Assembly: GCA_025024175.1 (NCBI GenBank)
Contig: QCXZ01000064.1
Location: 57,061,325-57,125,324 of the forward strand
Source: Rhyzopertha dominica
Lineage: Eukaryota > Arthropoda > Insecta > Coleoptera > Bostrichidae
DNA: 64,000 nt
Direction: 5' to 3'
Translations under genes and position numbers: made by a program
Part shown: positions 35,610-46,989 of the stretch, in pieces
How positions within the stretch are numbered: position 1 is the stretch's first letter
How the letters are laid out: each line of letters opens with the position of its first letter
Notes under the pieces: model-generated
What the model was told of the DNA's origin: nothing
Seen by the model: the letters and a program-made list of their open reading frames with translations, nothing else
The model's database searches: none

Positions 35610-35750
35610 AACATACGTGATATTTTTAATGGGTTTACAGGCATGTTATGTATTGTCAGCTTTGACCTGAATTTGAACCCAGGACCTTTTGAACACTAGT
35701 CAAACGCTCTAACCACTGTGCTCTCAAGGCCCTATTCAAAATCGAGGTAA
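35610..35750 (-). mobile_element. tRNA-derived SINE, copy B
   Basis: The minus-strand head (35730-35659, 72 nt) folds as a tRNA. The acceptor GCCTTGA pairs with TCAAAGC (6 of 7), the anticodon stem TTTGA pairs with TCAAA around the loop CTAGTGT (anticodon AGT, Thr type), and the T arm is CCTGG/TCAGG with GTTCAAA. Sequence beyond the tRNA is shared with copy A (20640-20800): CAATAC, ATGCCTGTAAACCCA and AATATCAC on the tail side, and GATTTTGAATAGG on the other. No CCA is encoded. A true tRNA-Thr gene is possible but the shared flanks argue for a SINE. Confidence 0.7.
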
Positions 35751-36750
35751 CTGAGCTCTGGTCTGCAAGTTTATGTGCAGTTACAACCATCTTTTTTGTT
35801 TTTTCATCGTTTACATTTAAACTATTATCGTCAAACTCAAACCACTCTTTTGAATGTTAAAACTTTAAGGATGGAGGTATAAACAGCAAACAGACACACA
35901 TCATCCGCTTTGATGTTTACTGGTCATTTACACAAACGATAGTAGCGGGCCAATAATTGACCCTTGTGGAACCTTTATGTCAGCTTGCTTCCAGGTAGAC
36001 CGTTGACCGATATAGAATACACGCTGCTTTCTATGGCTAAGGTGAGAACGCAGCAAACTTAGCGGAACTCCCCTAATGCCATAGTTGCAATACTAGGTGC
36101 GAAACTCTGTCAAACGGTTTACTTAGATCACATTATTATAGCTTCCGTGGCTAGTTTTTTGTCAAGAGCTCGCATTGTGTTTTCAACCACTTGACCATGG
36201 CTGTAGTAGTAGATTTACCATGTTTGGATAAGTTTGTTCTGTACCCAAAGTTCAAAAATTTGTCGCAAGTAATACAAAAGGCCTGTAATTACTGGTATCG
36301 CTTATATTAACATTCTTATGAAATGGTTTTATCTCTGCAATTTCAGACAGTATGGAAAAATTCACGTTCCAATGCTAGAATCATTAGCATAGTGAGTGGT
36401 CTTACTGCTGGATGAAATACTGATTTTATAAATCGGGTGCTTATTCCATGCCAGTCTTGAGTTGATTTTGAATTAATTTTCATTATTAAACCTTCAACAT
36501 TCTGTTCAGTCACTTTATTTAAGAATAATGTTTGTAAATTAGCTACAGAATGTTTATTCATCATTTCAGCAACTTTATCAGATTGAATAGTCTGATTTAA
36601 TTGTATCAAACTGCTGATAAAGTTTTCGTTTAGTGCTAGGTGGTCAGAAGGATGAGGATTTATCGTGGTAATATGTTTAATGTCAGACAGTACATTTGTT
36701 AAAATATTGTCAATACACGTACTGAACCTTGCACCGGCTTTATACATGTT
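35751..36750 (-). pseudogene. Old LINE relic: endonuclease end plus RT
   Basis: From 36747 downward one open frame gives FSTCIDNILTN and HPSDHLAL, the last part of an APE-type endonuclease with its SDH motif, then STQDWHGISTRFIKSVFHP (the G.DGI..RF/LK block before the RT). Further down, in changing frames with many stops, come NYRPFVLL, LSHRKQRVFYIGQRS and DIKVPQGSIIGPLL (RT motif B region). Homology runs down to the SINE at 35.7 kb. The catalytic ADD motif was not found. It differs from the TAA-tailed LINEs on both sides and is clearly older. Confidence 0.7.
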
Positions 36751-38667
36751 TTATGTTGTATTGAACGATAATACCAATACAGTGAGTAATTACTGAGATC
36801 AGTAAGTAATTTATTCTCTGGTAAAAACAGTCAATAAAAGATTTATTAACAACAGAAATTTTAACTTAAAAGTAAAATACAGTGTGGATCGAAAAACGAT
36901 AAAAATGAAAGCAGATTTCAAGTTTTCTTCTTCTAGTTGAATATTGCGACAATACATCAATTACTAAGAGGGTTATTTCATAAAAAGAACTAAAAACTAA
37001 AAGCAAGTGAACTTGACACTGTAACTCCGAAATCATCCACTTTTGGACTGATGTAAGTTGCGTTAGATCGTCATATTTTAGCCTCGGGAATGTATAGTAG
37101 CATTTTTCCGCACCTCTTAATATATAGATACAAAACAGAAGACACGTACACGACAAAACTTGATAAAAAGCGTGGCATGTTCGATAAATTGATTTCTATG
37201 GAAGAGTTTAATAATTAGCGGGCGATAAAGGAGTCCCATAATCTGGCAATCTGCTTGTAAAGAAAACCTTTTAAACAACGTTCAAAAATATTAATAATAA
37301 AACACTTGTGTTTAATCCTGCTTCCAAATTTATTTTTGGCAAATGCCAGCTCTTCAACCGATACTCGGCCTTCTTCAGTGACTTAACTACATTAAAACAA
37401 TAAAAACCAGTCAAACAGAACGGCAGTATGGATACAATGGTAGCTTTACTAGTGAGCTAGGTGGGTGAGGTCTCACGTCCTTAAATAGTCATCTTAAACG
37501 TGTTTAAGAAATTTTAGTTGGAAATTTGGCTAAAAGAAAGCTGTACCTACTATGTGTTTCGAAAATAGAAACCATCTCTAGTTTCTAATGCCAGCGGGGC
37601 TCACCGTGACAATGTAACTTTCGGTCGTTTGATGGAGCAAAAATGAAATCGAATGGAAATTGATTAAGTGAACGTCCCGGTTATGTAGATGGACTATATC
37701 TTATGATGGTAATGAAAATACGTCATTAATGACGTAACTTCAAAGTTCTGTGAATGGTGATATATGTGATTTCGTTCACTTGTACTAGCAAATATTACAT
37801 ATCCTCAAATAATATTAGTATTTTAAAAACCAGTTATACGCAAATAAATAGTTCGGTTTCTCTGTTTATTATTACAATATCAGCAGCCATTATTGATATG
37901 ACTGTTAATATTTGCAAATTTGCACTGGCTTGTCCTAATAACGCAGTATATTGGTTATTGATTAGCCCTTTGGAGGTATGTGTGCAATTCGCATGTGCAT
38001 GTGTCTCCTGGGGATTAATTATGTCTGAATTAGCATAACCATGTTTATATAAAGTTGGATTCACGGGACCTGATCCCTAGTTGATTTTTTCGAGTCTGGT
38101 TACGACAAACTATAGTAGCAATGTTATAGCGACCGGGTAAGAAAGAGCGTCTGATTGTATAAGCTATGGTACTTCAGCTTTACTCTTGACGCGCGAATCA
38201 AATTTTTACTGTTACATTATTCTGTATTTTAAAGATGTTAGTGTTACAAACACAGGTTTCTTTAAACTAAAGTTTATTTTCTAGCTAGCAGGAGATGTCT
38301 ACTTCTAAGTAACCACTCAGATTACAAGCTCAGCAATTTGTAAATTTGCTCGGGTATTTTGAAAGGAGAGAAGAAGAACGGTGATCTGGTGTTACCATCA
38401 TCCTCAGTAAATGAGGAAAAAATAATTCATATGAGAAAAGGCATAAGGACATAAAATTTGCTTATGTTTTTGTTAGCGAGTAGCTGCCGCTTTAAACATT
38501 AGCACTGCATCGATAAAGATGATAAAGAAGATCATTGATAATCCCTTCTCTCTAGTCCAGAAAGGACTACATAGTAAGCTGAAGAGATTTATCAGATTCC
38601 ACCAAAATAGCTACTAGAAGCGCTCCATTTATGGTATGTGTTCACAAAGTATACATAAAATACATAA
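36751..38667. other. Stretch without recognisable genes
   Basis: Only the hammerhead-like relic at 37346-37381 was recognised. No coding family or paired repeats were seen in the rest. Confidence 0.4.
37346..37381 (-). ncRNA. Hammerhead-like motif, GAAA changed
   Basis: Minus strand: CTGAAGA intact, one extra A, stem II GGCC/GGTT (two GU pairs), then GAAG in place of GAAA. Order and spacing fit, but the change makes cleavage unlikely. Probably the end of a Penelope relic. Confidence 0.4.
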
Positions 38668-39322
38668 TAGATTTGTTCGCGGACCACTTTACGGACCGAT
38701 TCTGAACTAATTCTGAACCAGTTCAGGACTGCTTTAATGCGCATGCGTAGTTATTTACCAGTTCTGGATTTCTACTTACCGCGAACGGTATAATTTTAAA
38801 TAAGGTACTTTTGCTTACATTAAACCTATCTAAAACAACCCTATATGAAGTAGCGTCATTTGCAGAAAACCACAAAAAACCGTTATATATTTAAAAATGG
38901 TGTGATTTTTTCAGAATCTCCTTCCTGTCATTTATAATATTCACAATCAGCAAATCGGTTTGATAACTCCTCCGTCATTTCTCGCGAAAATGCTGCATGT
39001 ATCTTTCTACACTAAATTGTGGCAACACTACAACAAAAATTCACTTTACAAAAAACTAGAGGTTAGTTTTCGCGAAAATTTGCCGGAACAGCTGATGATA
39101 AGTTGATAATGCGCATGTGCGGCAGAACCGAATTTTTAATTCTAGCGAAAATTCCAGGACTGCTATAACTAATTCTGAACGAATAATGAACACATCCAAC
39201 ATGATCCGCGAACACAGATCTGTTACTAAAAATTAAGAACTTTTTTTACCGCGAACGCATCTTTTGAACTGCGCATGCGTATAGTCCCTGAATTAGTTCA
39301 GAATTGCATCCGCGAACAAACC
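38668..39322. mobile_element. MITE-like element with CGCGAAC ends
   Basis: The left end reads TTTGTTCGCGGA and the right end its complement TCCGCGAACAAA. Just inside both, TTCTGAACTAATTC-like words and GCGCATGCG recur in inverted order; further CGCGAAC copies lie at about 38779, 39208 and 39252. There is no coding capacity. The target duplication is not clear (TA or TAA possible), so the superfamily is open. Confidence 0.65.
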
Positions 39323-39735
39323 TAATGATTCATTACAATTTAATAACTCTGAAGTTAATAATTTTTATTTTGTTTTTTGTTCTATTATCTAACCATTTCT
39401 GACTTTTGCAAGCAGGAAGCAACACGAGGTATCTTTTTCGTGGAAACAATCTCCTATTGCAGCGAAGTTAAATGTTTCACGTACAGTCACTGAGAAGCAT
39501 TTAAAACTTGTCGGTTTCGTTAAGAAACTGGATATTTCGGTTCCGCACGATTAGAAGGAAATTCATTTGACAAAGCGCGTCGACGCTTGCGAATTATTAC
39601 TTAAATACAAAGAATTTGATCAGTTTTTAAAATGAATCATCACTATAGACAAAAAGTGCATTGTGTACAACGTCAATCGAAAACGATCGTGGTGCACGGC
39701 TATTGATTCATCAAACACAACTTCAAAGGTACATA

Positions 39736-41464
39736 CATAGATAAAGACAAGACAAATAGATGGGAATCTCTCGGTGGTGGGGGGTGACCATACGGATTAG
39801 TTTAGCCTAGTGACACGGCAAATTTTTGGCGCAAGCATCTGCTTGCAGTACAGTGACTTTATAAAGTCACTGTGCTTACAGTTGGCGGCAGATTGGCGGT
39901 TTAGTTATTTATTTGACAGTTGCGTCGGGACCAGTTTGCCAAGAACGTATATCAGCACGTAAATAATTCAAATTTAAACTGTAATTTGTTAATAACAATA
40001 ATGTTTAGCTTGCATAAAATATTCTTGAACTGCTGAATGTGCGAACAGTTAGTAATTACAAGTCATTTCTACTACAAAGCGAGTTCTGACAGTTGCGGAC
40101 GAGGAGGTGACTTGTACTAGTTTTGTAAAAATATGTCTCAATAACCGCATGGGAGTTACTATACATAGACTTGTTTTTCGATAAAGTAGTTCACACTTAA
40201 AATGATGTAGGTACACTTGGTGCTACAAAAGCTTATTATGAATTCTTAACATGTTTAAATGTTCTACTTCTTCTCATTGTTAAAAGTTAAATGAGTGAGT
40301 CGATTTGCACTTATATGGATGAGAAGCAATTTTATTATATTTGTATACTTGGGCATTGCAAATCCGCTATCACAGTCATTTACAGCTTTAAGCTATGTAA
40401 TTTTATCCATCCAAATGTAAATTGGTTCACTTAAATATTTGTAAGGGTAGTACAGTTCTAGTAAATAGTAGCGTCCTGATGATAAATATTACTGCGGCCG
40501 TAAAGTAATTTATTATATCTGAGTAAGTGATACCTTTAATCGACATTCATTATACTATCACAGCAGCAGCACTGATGTGAATATGTTTAATGGGTTGTTT
40601 TACTTCTAGATAGCGGACGAGGACGTACACAATCTCAAAAAATATCTCATAGCAAATTCAACATTAACTTGACTACAATTCAACATACTTTAACTTTTAT
40701 CGAATGATACATCGTACAGTATACCAGCAATTTTTATTAATAACAAAACTTAAGACATGCTCTTGACGTTTCTTGAAATGTAGTGTATGTACCTACCAAA
40801 CTGGTCCCTTTGGGAAATCTTGCGTGGATACCACCCCTTATTTATCACATACTCTTATATAATATTATAATAAAGACCCTTGGGAAATATTTTTATTTAC
40901 AATGAAGGTCTGTTTAAAAAATGCATACTTGTATCAGATGTACCAAATATGACTGAAACACATTAAAAAAGATAGCTGATTTACGCTACCTGGTTTCTCA
41001 CAAGCATTTCGGCGAGTTATTTCGACTCCCTGGAGAAAAGACTTAAACGAAGACGTCTACCATACTTCTGTTTTATTGAAATATTTATAAATTGTACATT
41101 TATGATCATTATAATTATTTGTGAATACCAAACGGCTTTTGTTTTGTTTATCAGCATTTAATTGCAAATTATTCTTAAGTAATCTCTTATTTAATTTGCA
41201 AGTAGTTTATTCCCGCGCCATTTGAAGTTATGTGACAAGTAACTTCGAAGAGGTAGTAATGGAACAAACTAGGTGCAAAGAAAGAAATTAAAAGAAAATA
41301 AAAAATCNGACTTGCATGTTGTTGCTGCACCATTTAAAGCAGTTTGCTATATTATCGACTTGGCATATTCGTGTGTAGTTTAGCCTAGTGACACTGCAGG
41401 CTCTTTATATGAACCTACCCCCACCATTAGAGTTTCCCATCTATTTATCTTGCCCTTGTCTATG
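39736..41464. mobile_element. Non-autonomous element with 8-bp target duplication, nested in mariner
   Basis: The exact 8-bp repeat GGTACATA flanks it (39728-39735 and 41465-41472). The ends CATAGATAAAGACAAGACAA and CATAGACAAGGGCAAGATAA (right end, complement) are inverted, with similarity to about 50 bp, including AATAGATGGGAA. Removing it with one target copy rejoins the mariner relic. It has no transposase. An 8-bp duplication with CA...TG ends fits the P superfamily; hAT also gives 8 bp but usually begins CAGNG or TAGNG. Two direct copies of agtttagcctagtgacac lie inside both ends (39798 and 41378). Confidence 0.85.
39850..39873. repeat. Perfect 24-bp palindrome
   Basis: acagtgactttataaagtca, then ctgt, reads the same on both strands. 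It sits about 115 bp inside the left end of the nested element. It may be a binding site for its transposase. Confidence 0.9.
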
Positions 41465-42111
41465 GGTACATATCCAACAAAAGAAGATTTTGCTGTCAAT
41501 TTGGTGGGATTGCAAAGGTCCGCTGTATTTTGAGCTGCATTTAAGAAATCAAATTAATTCGAAAGTCTGCTGTCGGAAACTGGACAAATTCAATTCAGCG
41601 GTCAAGAAAAAGCGACCAGAATTGGTCAATCGTGAAGATGTCATTTTCCACCAGGACAATGGTGGGCAGCACACGTCTTTGACCACTCAGCAAAAATTGA
41701 TGGATGTAATATAGCCCTGATCTCGCGCAATTGGATTACCACTTATTTTGATCCCTGAACAACTCCCTTCGTGGTATAACTTTCAATGCCTTTCACTTAA
41801 TTCAGTTTTTGACTGAAAAGGATCAGACTTTCTAGGAGCCTGGAATTTTCAAGTTGCCAGAGAGATGGCAAAGAACATCGAACAGAGTGGAATATATTAT
41901 AGTTTAAACTTCATTCCAAGTAAAAAAAATCTTTTATTTCATTGAACAAATCAGCAATTATTTAGTGACCAACCCAATACATTTTATCATACCGTTTACT
42001 TTTCTTTTCCAGCTAAAGAATATAAATATTAAAATATAAGTAAACAATTCATTTTGTTGGTATTTGAAACATACATCTTTTTATACACACCTCACCAAAC
42101 ATTTTTATGTT

Positions 42112-42318
42112 TTGTTCAAAGCAAGTATCCGGGCTTATATGCCGTGGTCCGTTGGATCTTCCTCCTCTTCCATACGTTTCGTTCTCATCTGCGGAGAACA
42201 TCTTCTGTGGATTGTCGTAAACGTTGCGACCTCCTCGGCAGATGAAAACGAAACGTATGGAAGAGGAGGAAGATCCAATNGACCANGGCATATAAGCCCG
42301 GATACATGCTTTGAACAA
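42112..42318. repeat. Inverted repeat, 81-bp arms and 45-bp loop
   Basis: 42112-42192 and 42238-42318 are near-perfect complements (from ttgttcaaagca to tcatctgc). A hammerhead-like motif spans the inner left arm and loop on the minus strand. Two undetermined bases lie in the right arm. Confidence 0.9.
42169..42211 (-). ncRNA. Hammerhead-like ribozyme motif, single core change
   Basis: On the minus strand: stem I TCCA...TGGA pairs; the box reads CAGAAGA (only U4 to A differs from CUGANGA); one extra base; stem II GTTCTC/GAGAAC is a perfect 6-bp stem with loop CGCAGAT; then GAAAC and GTA as cleavage site. ACGT forms the palindromic stem III typical of dimer-acting hammerheads in Penelope-like elements. 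Confidence 0.6.
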
Positions 42319-43048
42319 TTTGAATTCGGCCGTGAAAGCCTACATAAGTTTATTTTTATTTTTTATTAAACTTGTGACATTATCTGCATCTAAAAACCTT
42401 AGGCATTTGGAAAAGAACACTTAACATCCCCTTAAAATTATACCACTTTAGCGATACCTTGTACAATACATAAAATGACGTACCTATAACATCTTTCACT
42501 CTATTTCCTGCTTCTACATTATTTAATACACATGGCTGTTAGGGAGCTCCCGTAATTTCTCAATGAAACAGTTGAAAGAGTGCTTTAAGAGGTGAAGCTT
42601 ACTATAAAAGAGGGGGAATACTGAGATAATGTATACAAGAAAGTTCTATGGAAATTGTTAAAGTTGGAAACTGCTGCATGCGATGTTTTCTTATAAAATT
42701 GAGTAGCACCGGAAGATGAATATTTTAGGCCTGCCAAGCGCTTCGCACAGCGTTCTCTGTAAACGTTGAATAATACGCCACTACCCTGCCAGCAAAACGT
42801 CCCCCCGGCCGCGCTCATAACTTTCGCAGTTCGTTCTTTTACATAGGTAAATAGTGTAATAAAGGACAGTATCCAAAGTTTTCGATGGTCCCTTTATGGG
42901 TAACTATTCAAGGCAGATACACCGTTACTTTAGCAATTTGGGTAATCAAAGGCACCGGGAAGGAAGTAAAACAGGCGGTTCCTCTATCGAAAACTGTGTC
43001 AATTACTCTGCGGTGCCGAATTCTGGACCACTTTATTATCAAAGTATA
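42319..43048. other. Stretch without recognisable features
   Basis: No protein family or repeat pair recognised. Confidence 0.45.
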
Positions 43049-44018
43049 CAGGGTCCGCCATCTAAAACTCCCCAGGCTCGTATGTTGTTTGTTTTTTTAG
43101 GTACAACCTTAAGTTATATGTAAAATTATAGGTCTTTTTGAACTCTTTCAAAATAGCATAGTAAGTGCCCAATTTTTTTTTATAGATTGTTATATTTTGC
43201 AAATAAAGTTAATCTTTGTAATATGGCTTCATAGTTGGATGCCGACTATTATCTCCTTCAATTTGTGTCATTACCATGTATGCGTAGTTTTTACTCCTTC
43301 TTAGTGAAAAACAAGAAAAACTAGTCGCCACCATGTTCTGTTATAGGGCTGTTCACAATTTTTGTATGTGTTAGTTTAGTAGCTTATTATGGTGCCTACA
43401 TACCCATCGCTGCACAGAAAACCACAAAATTTTGAGTAACTTTTAAATAAATCAATTACAAAGTTCGTTCTAAAGAGAGAGAGGCTAGAAAACGAAATCG
43501 TGCGATGAGGCTAGTTTGGTTTTCTACATCGCGCACTAGCCTCGTCGCAGGGTTTCGTTTTCTAGCCTCTCTCTCTTTAGAACGAACTTTGTACTTGATT
43601 TATTTAAAAGTTACTTAAAAATTTTTGGGTTTTGCGTGCAGCGATGCGTATATAGGCACATTTTGTATCGTAATAAGCTACTATACTGACACGCAAAAAT
43701 TCTGAACAATCCTATTTACAGAACATGGCGGCGACTAGAAGTAAAAATTATGCATACATGGTAATGACACAAATTGAAGAAGACAAAAGTAGGCATTCAA
43801 TTATTGAGCAATATTTATTATAGGGGGTAAGGTAAAAAAATATTTACAAAAATTAACTTTAAACACAAAATATGATAATCTATAAAAAAAAATTTTGGAC
43901 ACCACTAAGCTATCTTTAAAGAGTTTAAAACGACCTACAACTTCATATATAACTTTAGGCTGTACCTAAAAAAATTAAAAAAATACGAGCCTGAGTAGTT
44001 TTAGGCTTGCGGACCCTT
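43049..44018. mobile_element. Fold-back transposon, almost entirely palindromic
   Basis: The left tip CAGGGTCCGCCATCTAAAAC follows TA (43047-43048). The right tip is its degenerate complement ending at about 44018; TA on the right is not kept. The arms mirror each other over most of about 480 bp each, with the axis near 43530. The innermost part, including GAGAGAGAGGCTAGAAAACG and its complement, is the best preserved. No coding capacity. TA and CAGGGT suggest mobilisation by a Tc1/mariner-type transposase. Confidence 0.88.
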
Positions 44019-46039
44019 TGCACAACATGAATAATATCGTTTTGTAGCTAAGCACCACTGTTACTGTCACTATTACTTTGTCCTAAATTTAAGCAAGCAC
44101 ACACAATGAGTTGTATCTAATGTATTAAGTCGTAATGTGCAGATTTAAATCACAGGATTTCTATCAAAAGATAGGGATAGAAATCTCTCCCAAATTTCGA
44201 GTAAATGTTAAAAGCATTATGAAAAAATATAAGCATTCCGTTGGAGGTGTCCGTTCAGTGTATACCTACCTGCGTTCAGTGTATTTCAATTTTATCATGG
44301 ATTTAGTTCCAAACTGCAAAATAAAAAGCAGAGTCAAATCAAGCTGGTTCTATACCAAGCATCATGAAATATGGTAGTGTAGAAGTATATGATGTAGTAG
44401 AAATTTGTGACCAATTTAAATCTTATTTTCAAGCTGTACATGAACCATACACAGGGTGCTTGATTGTTGTGCTTCGGACCTTCCCACATCTTTGTCCAAT
44501 TTATTTGTTACTTCCATATCCAACGGATTGGAAGTATATCGTATCGCGAAAAAAATTTTCAACAATTTTTATTTGCTCATTCGCTTTAAAATGGTCGAAA
44601 ACGCAAAAAATTTCTTGTCTGTGTGTCAGTGTGTAACAATAACTTTCGAAAGACTTAATATATGAACTTGAAATTTGGCAAACGTATAAATCTCAACTAC
44701 CCAAAGCTACCTATTGTTTGTGGGATAAGTAGGGTATCGGAAAGGGGGCAAAATTGGGGATAAACTACCCTTTTTTCAAATTTTTTTTATATTATTTTAG
44801 TTTTAGTATGTGATTAGTACTCGTAGTATAACTGCGAATATTATTCGTTCTTATAAATTTTCGGTGCAGCAAACTGTTTAGAAGATATTAGCAAAAAAGC
44901 GTCACTTAAAAAAAACGGTTTTTCCTAAATATCTCCGAATATATTTAATATATTCAAAAAATGAAAATGCCATCCGATAGGAAATAAAATTTCTCACAAA
45001 AAGGGTCTTAGAAAATGTATACAAAATTATGACATTTTCGAAATATTTCCAAAAAACCTATTTTGGTCCCGGCTCGTACGATTTTTGTCTGATCAGAAAG
45101 CACTCTTGTATTTTTTGTTAAGTTAATTATTTTAGAGTTATTTGGAAAAAAACCATTTTAAAATTTATATATTTTTGCTAATATCACGAGGACTTTGTCT
45201 TAGAAAAAATGTGTAGAGAGACAAAATGCTCAAAATCTGATTACTAATCGTATAGTATAAGAAATAAAAACGTAAATGTCATTTTTTTGTTTTTTATTTA
45301 TTATTATTATTAATAATAATTTGGCCTCTTTCTCCGCGTGCGCCCCAAGATTAATCAAGCGTTTTCCCCGAAAATATCTGCCCTGGACAAGTGTAAGCGC
45401 CGTGCCTATGAATTGGCGGAGGGGCTCAACAATAGAATGACTGAACGCGTTCTGCAACTTTAAACAGTTCGCATCCGTCTTATAGGAGTACAAAAACTTT
45501 TGGCGCACGTCAGCGTTCCATTCATCATGCAAGAGCAGTCGGCGCCGTGCCCGGATTTTATTTAAATTGATCATTGAAAAACATTAAAGGTGTCGTTGAG
45601 AAATGGATTCATCGGTTGTATTAGCGGGCGACAGCGAGGCGGCTCGAAGGCGTTTCTTTGGTTAAGGGATGGATGCATCAGCGACGGATTCTCCCCGAAG
45701 AAATTGATTGTTACAGCCGACGAACACGGGATTTAATGCTCTCGAATTGAAAGTATATTACGTTAAGAACAGATTGCATGCAAATGAATTCAAATCTGAA
45801 GATCAATAAGTACCGACGACGCTTACGGTCCTTTGCGGATAATCGCCCGATTCCATAGGACGTCTTTTCTAACCGGAGCGGAATTAGATGAAGCGATGGC
45901 GGAGAAAAATTGAAGGATGAAGCGAGTTAAAGTGAGGAAAGCCGTGAAAGCAAATTGTTCCAAGTTAACTTATAATTGTGTTCGTTTATTATTAAGTACT
46001 TAGAATGATCCGAATTGCGTTGTACAGTTCTGATCCAAT
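44019..46039. other. Stretch without recognisable genes; GC-richer island 45330-45990
   Basis: A short frame near 44290-44440 faintly recalls a LINE linker but is too weak to call. From 45330 to 45990 the DNA is complex and GC-richer, without similarity to the repeats of the window. Confidence 0.3.
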
Positions 46040-46150
46040 ATAACCTGTAGATTGCCGGTCTCGGTATGTCTACTGTCCACACACGTTGCGGGTTTGAATC
46101 CCGCCTAGGGCATGGGTGTTTGTAAATGTCCCTTTATGTGTGCGTATTAT
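46040..46150 (+). mobile_element. Possible tRNA-derived SINE fragment, second type
   Basis: A B box within a T arm (GCGGGTTTGAATCCCGC) is clear, followed by CTAGGGCATGGGTGTTTGTA and ATGTCC, a tail seen in several insect SINEs as I remember them. The A box is weak (GGTCTCGGTATGTC) and the acceptor arm does not pair. Different from the SINE at 20.7 and 35.7 kb. Confidence 0.45.
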
Positions 46151-46989
46151 ATAGTTTATCAATAAAGAACGATACAACTAATGAGCTGGCTAATTGCTAA
46201 ATAGGCAGGGCCAAAGACAATTTAGAAAAATAATTATAAAAACTAAACGAACCGCGCATCATGTTCTGTGAAAATTCTTCTTGCTTAAGGCTGTTCATAC
46301 GTTTTGGGTCAAGTAAAATTTTTAGGGCGGTAACATAATTAGTCCACGTGGACGTGACAAAGCCTGTCATTATATTGCAGCTGCACTATTGGTCTGCAAG
46401 ATAAGTTATGACCCCTAACCTGTCACTCTAATATTGACATTTTTATTGACTCTTTTTTAACTCAATTGAATTACGCGTAATTAATTTTACACCAAGTAAA
46501 CTTATTACATTCTTACAACTCTGAATTGTACTCTTTACCCCAAGTGAAACATTTTTGACGAATAAATACTTTTATCAAAATTTAAAAAAGTAAAGCAAGT
46601 AATGGTATGTTTTATTATAAAATACAATCAAGATAGATTTTGTTTGTGAATATATTTGATAAACTCAGAAACGTGAATTTTTGCTATTAATAATACTTAT
46701 CGCCGATTTTTATGTACATAAAGAGAGAAACCGGTTAAAATGTAAATTAAAAATCATAAAAAAATATTTTTGTTTCTGTAAAGTAATGTGCAAAAATAAA
46801 CTTTTAGCAAGAATGTCATAGGTATTGGGATTCCGGCGAAATACAATACGACCAACATTGGAAGTAGTTAATCTATATGATCGTTCTTGGAACCACCTCG
46901 GATTAACAGATTAACCTAGCTATATTTTTCTATTTCAGTAAGTCCTGTTGAAGTTTTTGGAAGCAGTTCTCCCATTTGCTGCTCTTTAT
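46151..46989. other. Stretch without recognisable features
   Basis: AT-rich; nothing recognised. Confidence 0.45.

Larger units (their letters stand above)
39440..41900 (+). pseudogene. Old mariner transposase relic split by a nested element
   Basis: The first part (39440-39735) reads SRTVTEKHLKLVGFVKKLDI, VPHD, KRVDACELLLKYKEFDQFLK, IITIDKKCIVY (first catalytic Asp) and NVNRKRSW. An insertion of 1729 bp plus its target duplication follows. The second part from 41465 reads LLSIWWDCKGPLYFELHLRN, KKRPELVNREDVIFHQDNGG (second Asp), a deletion after TTQQKLMD, and SPDLAQLDYHLF (third Asp). The tail KDQTF, KLPERWQRTS runs to about 41900. The WWDWKG / FHQDNARPHTS pattern is that of cecropia-type mariners, different from the two copies at 17.4 and 60.8 kb. 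Several stops show it is old. Its terminal repeats were not found. Confidence 0.85.

Noticed and set aside
35659..35730. Functional tRNA-Thr (AGT)
   Set aside because: It folds well, but one acceptor pair is broken and the sequence beyond it is shared with the SINE copy at 20.7 kb.
44135..44440. LINE linker region between endonuclease and RT
   Set aside because: Only SSWFYTKHHEIW and DQFKSYFQAV recall such elements; no catalytic motif is visible.
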